Assembly (NCBI RefSeq): GCF_017744695.1
Contig: NZ_JAGIAS010000001.1
Coordinates: 525,013 to 589,012 of the forward strand
Direction: 5' to 3'
From: Dyadobacter sp.
GTDB lineage: Bacteria; Bacteroidota; Bacteroidia; Cytophagales; Spirosomataceae
DNA length: 64,000 nucleotides
Shown here: positions 42,076 through 50,204 of the stretch, in pieces
Position numbering within the stretch: the stretch's first letter is position 1
Layout of the letters: every line of letters begins with the position of its first letter
Notes under the pieces: generated by a model
Seen by the model: the letters and a program-made list of their open reading frames with translations, nothing else
Database searches by the model: none
Told to the model about the DNA's origin: nothing
Made by a program: the position numbers and the translations under genes

Positions 42076-42100
42076 AAAGCACCTTAAAGGGTGCTTTTTT
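42076..42100 (+). terminator. Orphan rho-independent terminator
   Basis: AGCACC/GGTGCT stem with flanking A and T runs (AAAGCACC ... GGTGCTTTTTT). No intact gene lies within 790 bp upstream on the plus strand. Confidence 0.75.
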
Positions 42101-42330
42101 CGTTCAAAGACATCATTTTTCCACTGTTTTAAAGATAAGCATATCATTCTGACTCAATCCAGATCATAGCATTCGGTTACTTTGGGCGGACTTGTCTAAG
42201 AAATGTCTTCGAATGGTTCCCCTGTACGTAAGGAACTACTCAGAAGAAAAGGGCCCCAGAGTATACTTTTAAATCCAGGATACAGCAATCATAAACAAGA
42301 TTGGCTCATTATCACTGAAATTTTAAGAAT

Positions 42331-42993
42331 ATGGAGACTAAGTCAACTGTGTTCGCCAGAAACACTTCGCAGGGGCTATTACTGATAACCGCTTTGATAG
42401 CTGTTGTATTTCTACCAAGCCATAGTTCAGCCCAGCAAGGGAATGCTGATTCAATACTCGCAGTCAGAAAAGACACTTTCGTGATTAGGTTTACCGAGCT
42501 AAGCATCAATACTGTAAAGAATCGTAAGATCAAAGATGACACCTTCACAATATACATATTGCCGAAAGCCGAAATTGGCTTGCTCGTATACGGGAACAGC
42601 GAAAGAGAAGCCTTCCAAGGCCTCACCATTGCCCCGGACACTGCTATCAAGTTACCCCGTCAGAGGTATGATAAACAAGCGAAATTATTGGCATTCCAGC
42701 AAGAAATCACCCACTGGCAACCGAGCGAGCTGGTCTCCCAAAAACAAAAGTTCCGAAGCAATTCAGTTGTTTGCACAGTCTTCGGCATCATTACAGCCAT
42801 CGCCGGCCCCGCTTTAATCATCAGCGGCAGTAATAAGATATGGGATGATAGCGATAAATCCTTAGCGCAAATGACAGGCGGCTTTTTGATTAGTGGCGGG
42901 GCCGTTCCCTTGTTTATTTTCGGATTCAAGAACGGGAGGAGAGCTAAATTAATAAAGATAGAGCAAGAACGGAGGACATCTATAAAATACTAG
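42331..42993 (+). CDS. Hypothetical exported or membrane protein
   Basis: 220 aa, not recognised. A signal anchor or signal peptide is at about 15-35 (LLLITALIAVVFLPSHSSAQ). The middle has a strand-rich part (DTFTIYILPKAEIGLLVYGN). Two further hydrophobic segments lie at about 148-166 (VCTVFGIITAIAGPALIISG) and 182-199 (GGFLISGGAVPLFIFGF), with a basic C-terminus (KNGRRAKLIKIEQERR). The layout resembles uncharacterised Cytophagales proteins with a paired-helix C-terminus. It is the last intact gene before the recombinase remnant. Confidence 0.6.
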   Translation: METKSTVFARNTSQGLLLITALIAVVFLPSHSSAQQGNADSILAVRKDTFVIRFTELSINTVKNRKIKDDTFTIYILPKAEIGLLVYGNSEREAFQGLTIAPDTAIKLPRQRYDKQAKLLAFQQEITHWQPSELVSQKQKFRSNSVVCTVFGIITAIAGPALIISGSNKIWDDSDKSLAQMTGGFLISGGAVPLFIFGFKNGRRAKLIKIEQERRTSIKY

Positions 42994-43138
42994 ATTTCCA
43001 GTATAACGACTAAACTTTACTCCCACTTACTGGCCGGTTAAACCATTATTGCCACAGGGTTAACATCGACCTGCGTAGAGCCGACATAGAGCGGTTGTCC
43101 CAAAACGAAAAGAAATTTCCATACCTGTTCTCTGACCA

Positions 43139-44040
43139 ATGGCCGCGCCCGAAGTTGAGAATGATCGTAGCGCATTGAATGTCTTCCACGGCATGCGGCG
43201 GCGCTAAGAAAGAAGACGCTGGATGGCCACCGCCCCAATAGGATATCGTAATTCCCGGTCATTTGACGGAAAAAAGATAATTGAGCCTGACACAAATAAG
43301 GCACCGATAATGAAATGGGTGTTTGAAGAACTTGCACTGGGTAGATTTAACACAGAACAAGTATGGAAGCAAGCGGTCAGAAAAACTCCGGGGGTTCTTA
43401 CGTTGAACCAAATGCGATAGAATGCTATCAGGAAGCGCATCGAAAGGAAGAAGCACTTACTACTACTATTATCATTGTTCTTCGTCGTGTGGTGTTCGAT
43501 TTAAGGCGGACGACGTAAATGAAAAATTCGAACGTCAACTCAACATGCTTGTACCCCGTCCCGGCCGGATGAAAATTTATTCTGATTTGGTGCTTAGTAG
43601 CTACAAGGAACAGACGAAAATCCGGGAAAGGGAGAGAAAAGATTTAGTAGAAGAACTAGACAAGATAAATGAGAGATTACGAAATGCCCGAATCAAATTG
43701 GTCGATGGGCATATCGTGACGGAAGACTTTGAGCATGTTAAATCGCATTGCACAAAACGAATTGAAGAGCTTAAAATTAAGCTCTTCAACTTTTCTGATG
43801 ATCAAGCAGAAATAGGAGCATATCTGAAGCATACCCTCACGGGACTCGAACACCTCTCAAAGCTCTATAAATCAGGCACTATAGAAGAAAAAAGGCAGAT
43901 AATTGGTTCGATCTTCCCCGAAAATTTGACTTTTGACGGAACGGAACATCGAACCGCTCGACTCAACGAAGGCATCGATCTTATCTATCAGATAACGAGC
44001 AAGTTAAGAGCACAAAAAAAGGGACAAGTGCGTTCAAAAA
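43139..44040 (+). pseudogene. Serine recombinase, decayed
   Basis: AAPEVENDRSALNVFHGMRR, an in-frame stop near 43205, then WMATAPIGYRNSRSFDGKKI, WVFEELALGRFNTEQ, and in another frame LSGSASKGRSTYYYYYHCSS, the zinc-ribbon part, and a coiled-coil C-terminus. These are the recombinase domain, ribbon and coiled coil of a large serine recombinase of the Bacteroidota type. The catalytic N-terminal domain is missing, and about 70 residues between FNTEQ and SGSASKG are deleted. The frame stays open through the antisense of tRNA-Arg to 44186. Confidence 0.82.
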
Positions 44041-44051
44041 CGACTTGTCCC
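44013..44051 (-). terminator. Terminator of tRNA-Arg
   Basis: On the minus strand, GGGACAAGT pairs perfectly with ACTTGTCCC (13-nt loop) and is followed by seven U, starting seven bases after the tRNA 3' end. A diverged copy occurs at 19382-19421. Confidence 0.8.
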
Positions 44052-44069
44052 TTAGGGTGCTCCCGAAGG
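44042..44069 (-). repeat. Candidate att site at the intact tRNA-Arg
   Basis: Right copy of the 28-bp direct repeat; it overlaps the last 12 bases of the tRNA and part of its terminator. It differs in one base from 19412-19439. Confidence 0.65.
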
Positions 44070-44129
44070 GATTCGAACCCCTATCGATGGTACCGGAAAC
44101 CATTATTCTATCCATTGAACTACGGGAGC
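44058..44129 (-). tRNA. tRNA-Arg (anticodon CCG)
   Basis: 72 nt read on the minus strand. The acceptor stem is GCTCCCG/CGGGAGC with discriminator A; the anticodon stem is ATGGT/ACCAT with the loop TTCCGGT, so the anticodon is CCG (reads CGG). The T arm is AGGGG/CCCTT around TTCGAAT. CCA is not encoded. It is the integration target of the putative island. Confidence 0.95.
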
Positions 44130-44227
44130 GTAGCTGGCTTTTCGCCTCTAATGGGCTGCAAATATAGCCCCTATTTTGAATTTTGACCTATTATTGCCGG
44201 ATTTGTTTTCAAATTTCTGTGACGAAA

Positions 44228-44899
44228 TCATAACTTTTTCAGCAACTCCCAGTCACCCACGCTTTTCAGGTAAAGATAATCGAGCAATACCCCGTTCACA
44301 TTCGTGATGAGCCTGTGGCCTTCTTCGAATGGTACCACGAAGGTCTTGATGTATTCATGATCGGAGAGCAGCCCCTGCACGTTGTCATGGTACGACTGAA
44401 TGGCCTCAGAAGTGAGTTCCAGCTCGCAGTAGAACATGTACATAGCCTCGTCGCTCGTGCCGGTCGACGGGTAGAATGGCTCCCGGTTGACGCTGATCAG
44501 CTGGGATTTTTCGACGACGATGCCGGTCTCTTCGAAAACTTCGCGTGCGGCCACGGAGGCTGCGTCGCTCTCGCTGTCGAGCATACCTGCGGGGTGCTCG
44601 TAGGTCATCGATCCATCGCAAATGCGGCGTTGTTGGACCAGGAGCAAAAATTTTTCTCTTGTCACCACGTCGATGAAGCATACCAGCACGCTGACAACTT
44701 CACCTTTCAGGAAGCAGATCGGCGGTATTTTGTTGCCTTCCGGCGTTGTTGCGTCGGTGTACAGGAGCGAAAACAACACTTCGCCGTGACCGTTACGACG
44801 GGTGTAAAGCTCGTCTATCCGATGGATGTTCAGCCCATTTTTGATCAGCCGGTTTTTCCAGAGATTGTATTTATGCGAATCCGTCAGATTCTCTGCCAT
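44228..44899 (-). CDS. NUDIX hydrolase
   Basis: 223 aa. The Nudix box is read as G-x5-E-x7-REVFEETGIV (about 106-130, GMLDSESDAASVAAREVFEE). A lead domain of about 60 residues and the ENLTDSHKYNLWKNRLIKNG start point to the ADP-sugar diphosphatase-like branch. It probably hydrolyses a nucleotide-diphosphate-linked compound. An exported beta-strand-rich gene lies 18 bp upstream on the same strand. Confidence 0.9.
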   Translation of the reverse strand: MAENLTDSHKYNLWKNRLIKNGLNIHRIDELYTRRNGHGEVLFSLLYTDATTPEGNKIPPICFLKGEVVSVLVCFIDVVTREKFLLLVQQRRICDGSMTYEHPAGMLDSESDAASVAAREVFEETGIVVEKSQLISVNREPFYPSTGTSDEAMYMFYCELELTSEAIQSYHDNVQGLLSDHEYIKTFVVPFEEGHRLITNVNGVLLDYLYLKSVGDWELLKKL

Positions 44900-44917
44900 A
44901 TGCCAGGTGTGGGTTGC

Positions 44918-45598
44918 TTAGTTGTACAACGGGAACGACAATGCGACGTAAGGTACGCCGTAGGTGGTCGAGTAGCGCGTCTGACCATTAATCAGCTTCT
45001 CAGGTGACGCGTATGTCAGGCGGCCATGCACATAAGCCACTTTCACACCGATCTGATCGGTGATCCAAAAGCGGATATATGCTTCCGACTGCCCGTTTTG
45101 CTTATCCATGAAAAGCGGCAACGCATTCAGCGTGGCGGGGCCGCTTTTGATGTAAGAGTTATAATGCGCGCCACCTTCCCCATAAAGGCCGCCACCTTCG
45201 TACAAGGCATTGCGTTTCAGGCCGAATGCAATGCCAAAAAGGTCGGTATTAGCGCCGATGTCAAATTTCCAAACTCTGAAATTAGCCCCTAACAGGAAGC
45301 TGACACCATTTGCGGAGAGCTTTCCGAATTTGAGTGTATCGGCATTGAGGGCGCTGGACTTGGGCAGCATGTCCGTCCGGCCGGCATAATACCCCCAGCC
45401 TCGTACGCCCCAACCCACCCTGAACCAGGGGAAGTTACTGAGGCTCAATTCCTGATGATAGGTAGCGGAAGGCACCCAAACCTTGTCCTGGTAGCCCAGG
45501 CCAACATCGATGCCGGAAGTAACGCGGGATATGTCCTGAGAAAAAGCTTCTGATAAACCTAAAAAAACAAAAAGTACTATGAATCGAATGCTTTTCAT
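44918..45598 (-). CDS. Exported beta-strand-rich protein (outer-membrane-like)
   Basis: 226 aa, not assigned to a named family. The signal peptide is about 1-21 (ending in AFSQ). The rest alternates short strands with aromatic and Gly residues (GIDVGLGYQDKVWVPSATYH, FRVGWGVRGWGYYAG, GVKVAYVHGRLTY) and ends in PYVALSFPLYN, a C-terminal pattern of outer-membrane barrels. It probably localises to the outer membrane. It is followed 18 bp later by NUDIX. Confidence 0.65.
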   Translation of the reverse strand: MKSIRFIVLFVFLGLSEAFSQDISRVTSGIDVGLGYQDKVWVPSATYHQELSLSNFPWFRVGWGVRGWGYYAGRTDMLPKSSALNADTLKFGKLSANGVSFLLGANFRVWKFDIGANTDLFGIAFGLKRNALYEGGGLYGEGGAHYNSYIKSGPATLNALPLFMDKQNGQSEAYIRFWITDQIGVKVAYVHGRLTYASPEKLINGQTRYSTTYGVPYVALSFPLYN

Positions 45599-45625
45599 TT
45601 GATCGTGATGTTTTGAACGGCAAAG

Positions 45626-45660
45626 GTAAAAAAATAAGGCAGAGACCCCAGCCTCTGCCT
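45626..45660 (-). terminator. Terminator after glgB
   Basis: AGGCAGAG/CTCTGCCT stem with an 8-nt loop; on the minus strand it is followed by TATTTTTTT. It lies 70 bp after the glgB stop and upstream of the next minus-strand gene. Confidence 0.75.
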
Positions 45661-45729
45661 CAAGATCATCTACGAATTAAGTAAACGGTAGACACAGATC
45701 CGCGACCTTACCGTTGCTCCTTTGTCAAA

Positions 45730-47736
45730 CTATTTCCGCTTTTTGGGCTCCTTTCTCAGCACCACGGCACCCAGCGGGGGCAGATCGAGGATCAGCGAAT
45801 GGGCTTTCCCGTGCCATTGGTGGCTTTCTGCGGTGACGGGCTCATAATTGATGATTCCGCTACCGCCGAATTGCGCCGCATCCGAATTGAATATCTCCTG
45901 CCAGCTTCCTTCGGAGGCCACGCCAACGCGGTAGCCTTTCCGGGGAACCGGTGTCAGGTTGAGCGCGATGATAAGGTTGCGCGTCGGGTCGGTCGATTTG
46001 CGGGCGTAAACGAGTACGGAATTCTCCCGGTCCTGCGTATCGATCCATTCGAAGCCGTCGTGCGAAAACGAGTAGTCGAACAACGCCGGCTCTTCCTTGT
46101 ACAGCTTGTTGAGCGCGATCACGCATTCGCGGATGCCTTTATGTGGCGCATACTCCAACAAATGCCAGTCAAGACTTTGTTGGAAGTTCCATTCAGAAGT
46201 CTGCCCGAATTCGCCGCCCATGAACATCAGCTTCGTGCCCGGATGCGTGAACATGTACGTGAACATCAGACGCAGGTTCGCGAACTTCTGCCATTCGTCA
46301 CCGGGCATTTTGTTAATGAGTGACTTCTTGCCGTAAACTACCTCGTCGTGCGAGAACGGCAACATGAAATTTTCGGAAAATGCATACACCAGACTGAACG
46401 TAAGCTGATCCTGGTGCCATTTGCGGAAGGCAGGGTCTTTCTCGAAATACTTCAAGGTATCGTTCATCCAACCCATCATCCATTTCATACCAAAGCCTAA
46501 TCCACCCACGAAAACAGGCCTCGATACGCCCGGGAATGCGGTCGATTCTTCGGCGATGGTCTGGATGTCCGGAAACTCGGTATAGACAGCCACGTTCATT
46601 TCCCGGAGCAACGAAATTGCTTCCAGGTTCTCACGGCCTCCGAATTCGTTCGGAATCCATTCGCCATGTTTGCGCGAATAATCGAGGTAAAGCATTGAAG
46701 CCACGGCATCCACGCGCAAGCCATCGGAATGGTAGCGGTCGAGCCAGAAAATGGCATTACTGATCAAAAACGAGCGTACCTCGTTTCTTCCGTAGTTGAA
46801 AATGTAGCTCTTCCAGTCGGGATGGTAACCTTTGCGAGGGTCTTCGTGCTCGTACAGCGAAGTGCCGTCGAACCGGAAAAGCCCGTGGGCATCGCCCGGA
46901 AAGTGCGAAGGCACCCAGTCCATATACACGCCGATGCCCGCCTGGTGCAGCTGATCGACGAGGTACATCAGCTCCTGCGGCGTACCCATGCGCGAAGAGC
47001 AAGAAAAATACCCGGTGATCTGATAACCCCACGACGGCGCGTACGGGTGCTCCATAATCGGCATCAATTCCACGTGTGTGAAACCCATTTCCTTCACATA
47101 AGGTACCAGGCTCTCCGCGATTTCCTTGTAGGTCAAATGCCTTTCGGGATTGGACGGGTCGCGCTGCCAGGAGCCTAAATGCACTTCATACACCGAAATC
47201 GGCGCATTCAGTTTGTTTTTTTCCTTGCGGATTTTCATCCAATCGGCATCATTCCACTCGTACCAGGTGTCCCAAACGATGGAAGCCGTGCGCGGCGCTA
47301 CTTCACACCAGAGCGCAAACGGATCGGACTTTTCGAGGTGCTGCCCGTTTTGCGAGATAATGTAGTATTTGTAAACTTCTCCTACCCCTACATTCGGAAT
47401 CCAGCCTTCCCAGATACCGGAGCTGTCCCAGCGTGGTGACAGTGAATGACTGCCGTGGTTCCAGCCGTTGAAATTCCCGATCACCGACAGATAAGTCGCA
47501 TTGGGTGCCCACACTGCGAAATACGTCCCTACCACCCCATTGACCTCCATCACATGCGAACCCAGCTTCTCGTAAAGCTTGTAATGCTTGCCCTGACGGA
47601 ACAGGTGTATATCGAAGTCTGAAAAACGGCTAATGGTTTCCACCGCATTCACCGACTGGGCCGCCACAGGGGTGCCGGCATCCTCGGCAGGGTCGACGGT
47701 TGCGTTTGTTTTTTTCTTTCCGGTTGACTTAGCCAT
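45730..47736 (-). CDS. glgB: 1,4-alpha-glucan branching enzyme
   Basis: 668 aa, the usual length. An N-terminal CBM48 domain (about 50-150, YFAVWAPNATYLSVIGNFNG) precedes the GH13 barrel. SVYEVHLGSWQRD, DWVPSHF, DGLRVDAVASMLYLDYSR (nucleophile Asp about 335), TIAEESTAFPGVSRP (acid Glu about 388) and FSHDEVVYGKKSL (His-Asp about 456) are the GH13_9 motifs. It makes alpha-1,6 branches in glycogen. It is a single gene between terminators. The N-terminus (MAKSTGKKKTNATVDP) is a basic extension of low complexity. Confidence 0.97.
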   Translation of the reverse strand: MAKSTGKKKTNATVDPAEDAGTPVAAQSVNAVETISRFSDFDIHLFRQGKHYKLYEKLGSHVMEVNGVVGTYFAVWAPNATYLSVIGNFNGWNHGSHSLSPRWDSSGIWEGWIPNVGVGEVYKYYIISQNGQHLEKSDPFALWCEVAPRTASIVWDTWYEWNDADWMKIRKEKNKLNAPISVYEVHLGSWQRDPSNPERHLTYKEIAESLVPYVKEMGFTHVELMPIMEHPYAPSWGYQITGYFSCSSRMGTPQELMYLVDQLHQAGIGVYMDWVPSHFPGDAHGLFRFDGTSLYEHEDPRKGYHPDWKSYIFNYGRNEVRSFLISNAIFWLDRYHSDGLRVDAVASMLYLDYSRKHGEWIPNEFGGRENLEAISLLREMNVAVYTEFPDIQTIAEESTAFPGVSRPVFVGGLGFGMKWMMGWMNDTLKYFEKDPAFRKWHQDQLTFSLVYAFSENFMLPFSHDEVVYGKKSLINKMPGDEWQKFANLRLMFTYMFTHPGTKLMFMGGEFGQTSEWNFQQSLDWHLLEYAPHKGIRECVIALNKLYKEEPALFDYSFSHDGFEWIDTQDRENSVLVYARKSTDPTRNLIIALNLTPVPRKGYRVGVASEGSWQEIFNSDAAQFGGSGIINYEPVTAESHQWHGKAHSLILDLPPLGAVVLRKEPKKRK

Positions 47737-47841
47737 TTGTAATTCTTCAATTAATGTGTAATCTGTTCGAGGACGTAAGATTTACAATTTTATTAAACTA
47801 TTTATTAAAATGTATATATTTTTTGTCCCGCTGATAGCGCC

Positions 47842-47864
47842 GGTGGCACCCCGGGGGCGCCACC
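47842..47864 (-). terminator. Hairpin after dipeptidase
   Basis: GGTGGC/GCCACC with a GC-rich inner part, 10 bp after the minus-strand dipeptidase stop and before glgB. No U-tract is present. Confidence 0.45.
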
Positions 47865-47874
47865 TGAAAGCAAA

Positions 47875-49083
47875 TCAGATATGGCCTGCGGCCTTTTCTA
47901 CCTGATCCAGAACGCGCATGATGTTGCCGCCCCATATTTTTTCAATATCCTTTGCGGAATAGCCTCTTTTGACCAGCTCCTCGGTAATCGCGCCGATCTG
48001 GCTCACGTCCTGCAAGCCGATCACCTCACCACCGCCGTCCATGTCCATACCAATGCCCACGTGGTCCACGCTGGTCAGCTTGATCACGTGCTCGATGTGA
48101 TCCACAGCGTCCTGCACAGTAGGTTTGTCGGCTTTATATTTCTCATCGATTGCCTTCATTTCGTCACGCAATGCTTTCTTGTCCGCATCCGAAAGGTCGG
48201 TCTGGCGGATTTTGAGACGCAATGCTTTCAGCGACATTTCATGCGGCTCGGAAGGCTTTTTCACAAATCCGGGCACAAAGTTGATCTGGATCACCCCGCC
48301 GTTTTTGGCGAGTGTTTTGATCATGTCGTCCGTCATGTTTCTGGGCACGTCGCATAAGGCACGGCACGACGAATGCGAAGCGATCACAGGTGCTTTCGTC
48401 AATTTGATCACGTCGTAAAAAGTGGAATCGGAAACGTGCGAAATGTCGACCATAATGCCGAGGCGGTTCATTTCCTTCACCACTTCTTCGCCAAATGCGC
48501 TCAATCCGTTGAATTCAGGGCCATCACCGTCCGTGGAAGAATCACAAATGTCATTGTTCAGCGAGTGCGAAAGGGTAATATAGCGCAGGCCCAGATCGTA
48601 GTAGAGCTTCAAATTTGCGAGATCCTTCCCTACCGGCCAACCATTTTCCATACCGATAAACACGGCCCGTTTTCCCTCCTTTTGCAAACGGTAGGCATCT
48701 TTGGAAGTCGTGGCAAGCCCGGCAGTTTGCGGATTGGCCTTCACCGCCTCATGGATTTTGTCAAAAATCGCCAGGGCTTTTTTCTTGGCTTCTGCATTGG
48801 CTTCTTCGGTGCGTTTGCCCTGCCCGAGGTACACGGCGAAAAACATCCCGTCCATGCCGCCCCGGATCATCCTCGGGAAGTCTATCTGCGAACGGTCTTT
48901 TTCAAAATCGTGCTCGACGGCCACGTCGAAGCCGGGTTTCATCATATTAATAGGCACGTCGGCGTGGGTGTCGATGGTCAATGCGGCCGCGTGGATCTTC
49001 TTGGCCTTGTCCGACATCACGGGTGGTGCGAGTTGCGCATGTGTCAGCGCGGGAACTAGTAACAGGAGTAAAAACCTTTTCAT
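47875..49083 (-). CDS. Exported membrane dipeptidase (peptidase family M19)
   Basis: 402 aa with a signal peptide (about 1-17, ending in THAQ). The zinc ligands of the renal-dipeptidase fold are seen in ALTIDTHADVPINM (HxD about 38-40), in the bridging Glu of FIGMENGWPVG, and in DISHVSDSTFYD and IASHSSCRALCDVPRN. VDHVGIGMDMDGGG (about 340-353) closes the site. It cleaves dipeptides, including D-amino acid forms, in the periplasm. It is monocistronic. Confidence 0.95.
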   Translation of the reverse strand: MKRFLLLLLVPALTHAQLAPPVMSDKAKKIHAAALTIDTHADVPINMMKPGFDVAVEHDFEKDRSQIDFPRMIRGGMDGMFFAVYLGQGKRTEEANAEAKKKALAIFDKIHEAVKANPQTAGLATTSKDAYRLQKEGKRAVFIGMENGWPVGKDLANLKLYYDLGLRYITLSHSLNNDICDSSTDGDGPEFNGLSAFGEEVVKEMNRLGIMVDISHVSDSTFYDVIKLTKAPVIASHSSCRALCDVPRNMTDDMIKTLAKNGGVIQINFVPGFVKKPSEPHEMSLKALRLKIRQTDLSDADKKALRDEMKAIDEKYKADKPTVQDAVDHIEHVIKLTSVDHVGIGMDMDGGGEVIGLQDVSQIGAITEELVKRGYSAKDIEKIWGGNIMRVLDQVEKAAGHI

Positions 49084-49299
49084 TTTCAGGATTAATTGGT
49101 GATTGGTAAAGGAATATTAACTGTTTTTAAATTGATCTTTTTTTCCCGGATTGTCAACTACCTTCCCGCTTTCCCTGCTATTCTCCAAAATATCCCCGGC
49201 CAGGTGCTATTAATACCTTTGGATAGAATGTCACCGCCCGCATTGCAAAGATTCGGCCATATGCCGTCATTTGTAACCAATCCCAAACCCTTTCTACGC

Positions 49300-50127
49300 A
49301 TGCTTCGTCTTTCCCTGCTTCACAAAAGTGTTTTCAAATGCCTTTTGGCAGCCTTTCTCGCCTGCATTTTGGCAGGTAATACCATCGCACAGTCAGCGAA
49401 AAACCGGCATCATGCGGCCTCCGGGCAGGATTTCATGTACCAATATTCCATCATCGACGCGCTCATGGCAGGCGTTTTCGACGGCGACCTGACGATCGGG
49501 CAACTGAAAAAGAAAGGTGATTTCGGCGTGGGCACATTCAACAGGGTCGATGGGGAGCTGCTGATCGACAAAGGGCATGTTTACAAGATCAGCTACGACG
49601 GCTCTGTGAAGGAAGTCCCCGATTCGGACAGCACCTCGGTCGCATTCGTGAAATTCTTCAAGGCCGACACGGTGATCCATTTGAATGGCCCCGGCCTGAC
49701 CTACGAAAAAGTACAGGAACAAATCGAACATCTGCTGAATCCCAACGGCATTTACGCATTGAGAATTTCGGCTAAATTCTCTACCATGACCACCAGAGCC
49801 GAAAAACCCGCCAGCAAGCCTTACACTTCGCTACCCGAGCACTTGAAGCATAACCAGGTCGTTTTTGAATTGAAAAACACGACCGGCGTTTGCGCCGGGT
49901 TCCTGCTCCCGCCGTATTTGGCGCGAACCAATGTGCCGGGGTTTCATTTGCATTATCTGGCGGACGATCACAAATCGGGCGGGCACATATTCAACTTCAC
50001 TGCCGACGTCCTCACCGTCGAAATCGACATGGCCAGGGGTTTCACTATTGAAAACAATACCAATGCGGAGTTTGGCAAGGTTAACCTCCAACCCGACCGC
50101 GGGGCCGAACTGAAAAAGATCGAATAG
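49300..50127 (+). CDS. budA: Exported alpha-acetolactate decarboxylase
   Basis: 275 aa from ATG 49300; the open frame begins at 49096, but 49300 gives a signal peptide (about 11-32, ending in NTIAQ). The mature part follows the BudA/AlsD family: YQYSIIDALMAGVFDGDLTI (about 47-66), FGVGTFNRVDGELLIDKG, and the zinc ligand segment GFHLHYLADDHKSGGHIFNF (about 214-233). The enzyme converts alpha-acetolactate to acetoin. Export is unusual compared with the cytosolic form of Gram-positives and Klebsiella. Confidence 0.87.
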   Translation: MLRLSLLHKSVFKCLLAAFLACILAGNTIAQSAKNRHHAASGQDFMYQYSIIDALMAGVFDGDLTIGQLKKKGDFGVGTFNRVDGELLIDKGHVYKISYDGSVKEVPDSDSTSVAFVKFFKADTVIHLNGPGLTYEKVQEQIEHLLNPNGIYALRISAKFSTMTTRAEKPASKPYTSLPEHLKHNQVVFELKNTTGVCAGFLLPPYLARTNVPGFHLHYLADDHKSGGHIFNFTADVLTVEIDMARGFTIENNTNAEFGKVNLQPDRGAELKKIE

Positions 50128-50204
50128 CCGCGATGGAATAGCCGCGATGAGTTGCCCTGAGGACTTACAGCATTTATATTTACGCCTGATTCGTACACAT
50201 TTCC

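Larger units (their letters stand above)
41281..42330. other. Gene-poor stretch with an AraC remnant and an orphan terminator
   Basis: About 1 kb without an intact gene. It holds an AraC remnant (41446-41605), an open frame of unknown origin after it (41606-41812, FSNAVLDLIEDVELSCRDTL), and a strong terminator (42076-42100) with no gene in front of it. It reads as eroded sequence. Confidence 0.5.
19412..44069. mobile_element. Putative integrated genomic island at tRNA-Arg(CCG)
   Basis: The segment of about 24.6 kb lies between direct repeats of the tRNA-Arg 3' end. The intact tRNA and a decayed serine recombinase are at its right end. Its cargo consists of regulators, SDR/epimerase oxidoreductases, hydrolases and small enzymes, with many gene remnants. 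No conjugation, phage or replication genes are seen, so the element is either mobilised in trans, a genomic island remnant, or the repeats come from an older event. Island status is inference from the repeats and the recombinase. Confidence 0.5.
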
